A stretch of 64,000 bases of DNA, taken from the NCBI GenBank assembly GCA_019916065.1, contig CM034233.1, positions 53,437,947-53,501,946 of the forward strand, written 5' to 3'. Both the position numbers and the translations under genes were made by a program. The notes below the pieces were generated by a model. That model was not told the DNA's origin. It searched no databases and was given only the letters and a program-made list of their open reading frames with translations. Each line of letters begins with the position of its first letter. Within the stretch, counting starts at the first letter, position 1. Source of the DNA: Vitellaria paradoxa (taxonomy: Eukaryota; Streptophyta; Magnoliopsida; Ericales; Sapotaceae). Positions 57,839-64,000 of the stretch are shown here, in pieces.

Positions 57839-59291
57839 TGATTACACTTGAAAAGTGTAATTACAAACTCCCTAACTCAACACTTATTCATGCATTAAAA
57901 TAAGTAAAGTTGAAGTTTTAGTGTTATTGTGTTACTTATACTTTTATTGTTTTATTTGTAGGAAAAAGGGCAAGGATGTCGAAGTTCATAGCTATGGAGA
58001 GGGCCAAGAAGACAAAGAAAAAGTCATGGTTTGAACCTCATCTTCGATGGAAAAGACTAGCCCAAAGACCCAACCAAGAGAAGGAAAGAAAGCAATGAAG
58101 GAGATACTAGACAGTCCTGACCCCCTCTCCAGATGGTCAGGACCACCCGTGATTTACAATAGCCGCGTGAAAGCTCCTCGTCTAGGGTTTCCTTACATCT
58201 TTATAAGGACCCATTACATGGCCATGAAGGGGGATGCCTCTTTTTGATTACTACACTTTAGATTGAGAGTTAGATTAGCTTTTAATTAATTTTAGAGTGA
58301 TTTGTATGCTTGGACGTGTGGATTTATGGAGGTTTTTAGAGTTTTCATCATTGCCTTCGCATTACTTGTTCATTTTTCTTTTACATCCGAGTTACATTGT
58401 AAGTTGCACTTCGATTTACTTCGATTTACTTCAATTTACTTCGTAATATAATGTTTTGTTTGTTTCCATTCCTTTTTCGCATTATGGAATGTTCTTTTAT
58501 CATTTTTGTGATGTTTAAAGTAGTTTTAGCGTAAAACCCTAGTTCTTGATTCAACGAATCAAGAATGGGTAGTTCACGAAAAACCTTGGGGTGTTAGTAG
58601 ACCCTTCACATGGGTTGTGAGAGCTCATGCGTAAGGATCTACCATGTTAAAATCTATTTTCAACTTGTTTCAAAAACATTCAAAACCGAAAATCTTTAAC
58701 CACACTCGTTTGAAGTCATTGGTATATGTTTTCAAATATAACCGTTTACATACTTTCGAACAAGATTAAAATAGGTTTTGAATTCATTTCTAGTTTCGTT
58801 TGTTTGAAAAACTTTCGAAAACAAAGGTCTTTAACTATATCCGCTTGAGATCACTGGTACTGACCTTTGATTAAAATATTCTTAACACTTTTCAAATTAA
58901 ACCCTAATCTAGATTTGAATACAAACATCCTAAGGTAAAGTAGTGAACTACCCAGACTTTAAAGTTGGATCAAGAACCTTTTTAGTATTATGCTCGTTAT
59001 TTAATTTAATTTATGAGTTGATTTATTCACTTTAGAATTTAGAGTAGATGCTTTGTTTGCATTTTAAAATTAAATTGAATTTCTTTCATTTAGAATCTAA
59101 AACAAAAGTTTGAGTTGCTAAAAAATTAGTTTAAATTAATTTAGGTTCACCTACTAACTAAGAGAACAAGTTTAGAGCTTTTAACAAAGCCCTCCCTGTG
59201 GATTCGACCTCGGTACTCACCGAGTTTTAAAACTATGACTGCCATCTTGCACTTGAGAGGTAGAACCCGAAACACTTTTTAGGGTCGGTCA
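57839..59291 (+). mobile_element. Solo LTR in X gag (1,453 bp)
   Basis: TGATTACACTTG to GGGTCGGTCA with target repeat CCTCC (57834-57838 and 59292-59296). Of the D LTR subfamily. It has a TTTGTAGG acceptor-like box (57954-57961), only one GC hairpin (GGTCCTGACC-type, 58112-58145), TTTATAAGG (58200-58208), GATTCAACGAATC (58548) and twin boxes. Confidence 0.9.
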
Positions 59292-59296
59292 CCTCC

Positions 59297-60375
59297 ACCC
59301 TGGGGAATAAGCATTGGAAGGTTGGTTTCCCCCTTGGTACATGAAATTCCCACCTTGCAGGCAGGAGGTGTTTCCTTGATCCCTATTCTGGAATGGCCGG
59401 TTTTGAAAGTTATTAATGTAGGCCTGACCATAAGCAATCTCTCAAAGTAAAGGGAGCTCAGGGCACGAATTGGCATCATGCCCCACTTGGTCACATGCGA
59501 CACATATCACCTTTGCTTCAACCAATTTCTCCTTATTCTTAAACTCAAGAGAGTCTGACTTATGTTGCAACGCAGCTAGCTTAGCCCACAAGTCATCACT
59601 TTAACTTAACTCCAAATGGCCATTAGGTATGAGGTTCTTATGCTCAAAAGAAAAAGGAGGTCCAATTTCCCAATCATTAGAATCTTCGGCTACCATGTCA
59701 AAAAGGTCCATGGCATCCTCTATAGTCTTATCAAATAAAGTATTATTGCACATGGTAGACACTAGTTGCTTAAGACTAGGAGTCAAAGACGCATGGAATA
59801 TGCTCACTAATCTCCATTGCTCAAAATCATGGTGGGGACAAGCCATTTAAAGGTCCTTGAACCTTTCCTAAGCTCCACAAAAATTTTCATTGGGTTTGTA
59901 AGAAAAGGTGGTAATCTGCCGCCTATAGTACTGAGTTTTCTGGGTGGGGAAATATTTCTTAAGAAACTTGTTTTATATTTTAATGCCACGTTTCAATAGA
60001 ATGCGGGCGAAGGGAATTAAGCCAGAACTTGGCTTTGTCCTTAGGGGAAAAAGGAAAGAATTCAAGGCGTACTATATCCTCATTGGCATTGTGGTCAACA
60101 TAAGTGTTGCTCACTTCCTTAAACTCCCTAAGGTGGTTGTAGGGATTTTCAGAATCAAGACCATGGAAGGTAGGAAGAAGTTGGATGATTCCTGGTCTAA
60201 GTATGAAGTTTCCCCTATTCAAAGGCAAGATTATGCACGATGGTGTAGTTTGCCTAATAGGGTTAAGGTGATCTCTCAATGGAATAAAACCCCGAACCTC
60301 TGGGGGATCATTATCCCCATGCACACTACCTTCCCCTCTTAAGTCATCCATTGAGTAAAAAGATGAGGTGGTAAG
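59297..60375 (-). pseudogene. gag: Element X gag, core and CCHC knuckle
   Basis: Two clear pieces. 59980-60351 has FIPLRDHLNPIRQ, RPGIIQLLPTFHGLDSENP, FKEVSNTYVDHNANED and KAKFWLNSLRPHSIETWH. 59601-59846 has MACPHHDFEQWRLVSIF and AMDLFDMVAEDSNDWEIGP. Further left, near 59465-59505, the knuckle CVACDQVGHDANSC is intact. Frameshifts and stops separate the parts. It matches M's gag throughout. The 5' end is cut at 60375 by element F. Confidence 0.82.
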
Positions 60376-61916
60376 TGACCGCTTCCAGAATGTGCGTCTA
60401 ATTAACCCCCAAGTGCAAGGGTGTACGGTGTAATTTTAACTCGGTGAGTCCGATGTCGAATCCACAGGGAATCTAAAGTTTTAGTTTCTAAGTTATCAAA
60501 AAGATTCAGGATTCAAATGCTATGAAATTTCAATGGTTGCTTAAATTGAATTTGAGAGTTTTGCAAACTTAAAACTTAACTAAACCTAACGAGAATTAAA
60601 TAAAGCAATTTAAAACTTAAATATGAATTCAAGAATTTAAAGAAAATTGTCTAACCTAATCAAGATTTCAAGAAAAGAACACGATCAATGCAAAGCCAAA
60701 ATTAAAGCAAATAATTGATTTCAAGATTAAAAGGTTCTTGATCCAACTTCATAATTCCGGGTAGTTTACTATTTCACTATGGGATGTGTTATAACCACGA
60801 TCTATAGTTCACATATTAGGATCGATAGATTGGAAACATATTATCATTAAAGCTCAATAAATTCCCAATATACAGCTTTAAAATCACGTTGATATGGATT
60901 ATAAAACTGGAAAGATATTCTAGGAAAACATTTGGGTTCAAGTTAAATTAGGCTTTGTTCAAGAATTATGAAGAAAATTATAATCAAGAGTTTTTACCAG
61001 TGATTACAGGGAATATAGTCAAAAACTCTTGCTCAAATGTATTGAATCAATTGTTATCGAAAACCTTTACCAATGATTACAGAGAATATAGTCAAAGGTC
61101 TTCGTTTTCAAATGTTTTTGAAACAAAAGAAAAATGATTTAAAAATCATAGATTACTACTCACAGATTTTACAATCCATGCGAAGGATCTATGCACATCC
61201 CCTGATTTATAGTAACCCACCCTTCCTTGATTCGTTGAATCAAGAACTAGGGTTTTACGCTAATTTCATATTAAAATCTATGCACATTAACATTGAATCA
61301 AGAACAATACACATAAATATTGAATGTGAATAAAGTCTGGATAAGCTTTATTAAATTAAACAAATAAAGTACTGTACTTCAAAGAACGAAAAGAATATTG
61401 AACAACCATCAAAGCTGAGAAAACTACAAACAATGCTATGCAAATCTTGGAAAGCACCTTCAAAATAATCCAGAGGAAACACTAAAACTCTCTCAAAGTC
61501 TCAAGAATGCTCTCTAGAAAATCCCCCTAAATGGTTGCTTATCCCGTTTTTATATATAATCCCCAAACCATAAGGAAAATGGAATAAAAATTAATCTCGC
61601 GTGTCCCAGGTGTCCGGACTCCCAAATGGGGTGTCCAAACGGCAGTGTGCTCCTAGACTCCCTTTCTTCCAGCTTCTTATCCTGCCGTCCTGAAGGTGTC
61701 CGGACACCCATTCCATGCAAGTGCACCACGAGCTATCCTTTATCGTTTTCTTTGTCTTTGGCACTCCCAATTGCTTTGATTAAACCGTTTTCACTACAAT
61801 TAAGAAAAATAAACCGTATTAGAGTAAAAAGTAACAACACGCATAAATAAATTAAGAAAATGCGTGATTTTTTGTTAAAATAAGGGTCTTGTAATTACAC
61901 TTTTCAAGTGTAATCA
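60376..61916 (-). repeat. Element F 3' LTR
   Basis: Starts TGACCGCTTCC and ends AAGTGTAATCA; 1,541 bp. Most diverged of the group but same layout: Athila-type end (CACAGGGAATCTAAAG), twin ACCAGTGATTACAG / ACCAATGATTACAG boxes (60996 and 61069), GATTCGTTGAATC hairpin (61228), TATA-like TATATATAA (61550-61558), and GC units GGTGTCCGGAC (61609-61619, 61695-61708). The ORFs at 60955-61333 and 61626-61850 are not genes. Confidence 0.82.
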
Positions 61917-62924
61917 CACGCCCCAACTAGAGCATTGCTAGTCTCTAGCAGTGGCTTTATTCAAATTAAACTAAACTATTATCCTATTTCTCTTTTCGTT
62001 GGAAATGTGGTTGCACTTAGCAACGTGCAGCAAACTTTTTAAACCCCTAAGTTTCCCCTAGTGGACGAGTGAAGTATCGTGAGGGTGTGCAGTGAATCTA
62101 CCCACAAAATTCCTAGACTAGCTCAAGGGATGGTAAACAATCACTTCAATAGTTCATCCTTTAACTTCAATGTGAAATAAGTGACTTAAGCTTAAAATTT
62201 TGCATAAATTCCCCTAATGTGATGAGATTCTCTTCCTATATTGATCATGCAATGTCCAAAATGTAAGTTCTTATTATCTAATCAACATGCCTATCCTGTA
62301 TGCTTAAAGACCGTAGTTTTGACTTCAAATCTCACTTGGATGTTCACTCTCGAACAAAAATTCACTCGATGAGGGTTACTCTCATGGTTCATGCAAGAGT
62401 GCAAATTCAAATAGTCGTGATGAACCCTAATCAAGGAATGACATAACTAGATGAAGTGCAGAGTGATACATAGCTTCATGGATGGAATGAATTAACGCAA
62501 GCACAAGAAGACCACAATTTGTCACATGAAATGGATCAATGTTCTTAAAAATGCCCTTCACCTAAAGTCCATTAGGTCTTTACTAGGTTGTAACGGGGCT
62601 TGGGGGTGATGGTTAAACAGACAATGGATATGGAAATTCAAAGTGCATGCCATAAGATTAGAATGCTAGTGTGCTATAATCCTCCCCCTAACTTTCTCCT
62701 TTCTACTCCTTGAACACTAAAGTTGAAAATATGTGTTTTTCTTTTTTTTTTTTTTTTTTTGCCCCCAATCTTCCCCTTATATACCTTTCCAAACACTGCC
62801 AAGACATCCCATGACAAGCAAGGGTTGGCTCCTACGTATCTAAGGTTAAAGGGTTAAAATTGTGGGTTTAGGAAAATTTTAATAAACTATTTTATACTAA
62901 AGGCTTCAACTTGGCTCCAAGGGT
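61917..62924 (-). other. Element F 3' non-coding region
   Basis: Worn polypurine tract CACGCCCC (61917-61924), stem-loop ATTGCTA / TAGCAGT (61934-61952), CTAGTGGACGAGTGAAG box (62056-62072) and a T tract (62739-62760). Ends at the GGCTCCAAGGGTAATTTA joint with the duplicated segment. Confidence 0.68.
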
Positions 62925-63880
62925 AATTTAATTTAATTTTTGTTTTAAGTAATTTCTTTGAAATTAAGAGCAGCATTTTAAAGCTTAGTTGAATTCCTTT
63001 AGTTTATATTTAATTCGTTTGGAACCTAAAACAAAACTTTTAATTGCAGAATCTCTTTAGTACTTTTAGTTTAATTGCTTTAATTTGAATTTTAATTTTG
63101 CAAAACTCTAGGATTTAGCTGCAATTGAATTTGAGACTAGCTTGCAATTAAATTTTGAATTTCCTCTTACAACCTAGAAACTGAATAACAGAGACTCCCT
63201 GTGAGTTCGACCTCAGACTCACCAAGTTTAAAACTACGACTATCCTCTTGGACTTGAGAGGTAAAGCCTAAGCACAATTTAGGGACGGTCACTTACCTTT
63301 AGCTTGACTTTAAGGAAAGGGTGGCCTAGGTATGTACCCAGCTATTTACTCCTCGTGCCTACCCGATGTTCCCACAATGATTTCCCTTTCTTTATCTTTT
63401 GCCTCTTTTCACCTTTCTTTTTCTTAAATGTTGGCCTCTCACTCTCTTTAGTTTCTCCCTCCTTCTCTTCCTTATTTTCTACTTCACTCAGCTCCTCAAC
63501 CTCCCCATTACCTTTTATTCCTATTTTAGCATTGGGTGCATTAGCTCTAAAATCATCAAGTTTATAAATAACCTTCCCACTTCTCAAAGTGGTAATAGAT
63601 TACAACTATTCATGTGAGGTAGTACCCGAAGTAGATGACTCAGCAAGGTTTACCTAGCCTTTCAGGTATGGGAAAGTTTGTGAAGGGAGCTTGCCACTTT
63701 GGGTGGTACTCATAGCTTGTATCAGCTTAGAAACTTGCACTCTAATGTCATCTAGGGCCCGAGTCATGTTGTTGTTGATGCTCAATTGCTGTTGCATGAA
63801 TTAATGAAAGGTGTCCTCAAGTGGCCTCTTCTATGTAGGTTGGAATGCAATAGGATTGGGCTGTTGGTATTGGGATGGTG
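62925..63880. repeat. Duplicated segment, copy 2 (LTR end plus X gag)
   Basis: Repeats 56811-57768, including the joint between the truncated LTR (ends 63291) and X gag (from 63292). It therefore arose from this locus or from a copy of it, not from an independent insertion. Left joint shares AATTTA with F. The minus-strand ORF 63342-63587 (MRSGKVIYKLDDFRANAP) is the gag linker, as at 57233-57475. Right edge at GGGATGGTG. Confidence 0.82.
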
Positions 63881-64000
63881 AGTTAAGCCAAAAAAGTCAA
63901 ACCAAGAGTCAAACATTATAAGGTCATTTGGGTATTTTTATCAAATAGTAGACATCCATCACAAAACAACTCATCCTTCAAACGGCAGTTGTTAAAACTT
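63881..64000. other. Unassigned sequence at the window end
   Basis: 120 bp beginning AGTTAAGCCAAAAAAGTC. It does not match other parts of the window that I could see. No ORF or motif. Confidence 0.3.

Larger units (their letters stand above)
60376..62924 (-). mobile_element. Element F: 3' LTR and 3' region of another Athila-like element
   Basis: A minus-strand LTR (60376-61916) with polypurine tract and 3' region to its right, so this is the 3' end of an element whose body lies further right. It stops at 62924, where a duplicated segment begins. Left flank GTAAG (60371-60375) would be the target repeat; the other copy is not in the window. Confidence 0.75.

Overview
This window is plant nuclear DNA made almost entirely of nested LTR retrotransposons. 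I found no host gene, tRNA, rRNA or CRISPR array. Most coding traces are Athila-like Ty3/gypsy: their primer-binding site (PBS) sense strand starts TGGCACCGTTGCCGGGGAG, and gag, protease with DLGAS, RT with FMDDFS, RNase H and integrase follow in that order. A putative-plant-transposon-protein-like ORF sits after pol. The species cannot be told. The nesting and the decay suggest gene-poor heterochromatin.

Layout: (1) 1-8711 is element A, plus strand, with an initiator-Met PBS and a 2,995-bp LTR. Its interior is non-coding although the LTRs are about 98% alike. (2) An old minus-strand autonomous element, X, is the base of the nest. Its pieces are at 8712-9979, 17363-20035, 44133-46666, 54806-55634, 57179-57838 and 59297-60375. 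Read right to left they give gag, protease, RT, RNase H, integrase, ORF2 and 3' region. (3) Insertions into X are C (9980-17357, repeat TGAAG), M (20036-44132, TGTGC/TGTAC), D (46667-54800, AGGTT), a 5'-truncated LTR (55635-57178), a solo LTR (57839-59291, CCTCC) and F (from 60376). (4) M is itself an autonomous-type element. It holds solo LTR B (repeat TCAAA), which holds E (31995-40896, repeat CTTTG), which holds another solo LTR (36806-38484, repeat TGGGG). That makes five levels with X as the base.

Two kinds of element coexist. X and M carry remains of gag-pol plus ORF2. C, D and E carry only a gag-like gene between LTRs (TR-GAG type), and must have moved with proteins from elsewhere. D's gag has one in-frame stop, and the others are broken. 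No element in the window could move by its own proteins.

Most notable: M's left LTR is inverted, so both ends of M are LTR 5' ends, yet it is flanked by a target-site duplication. Every LTR subfamily here, and also the unrelated element A, carries GC-rich hairpin modules upstream of its TATA box. In M and X the same kind of module also lies between pol and ORF2. D carries an extra partial LTR of another subfamily beside its 5' LTR, joined at a flipped hairpin. All identities and counts were made by eye.
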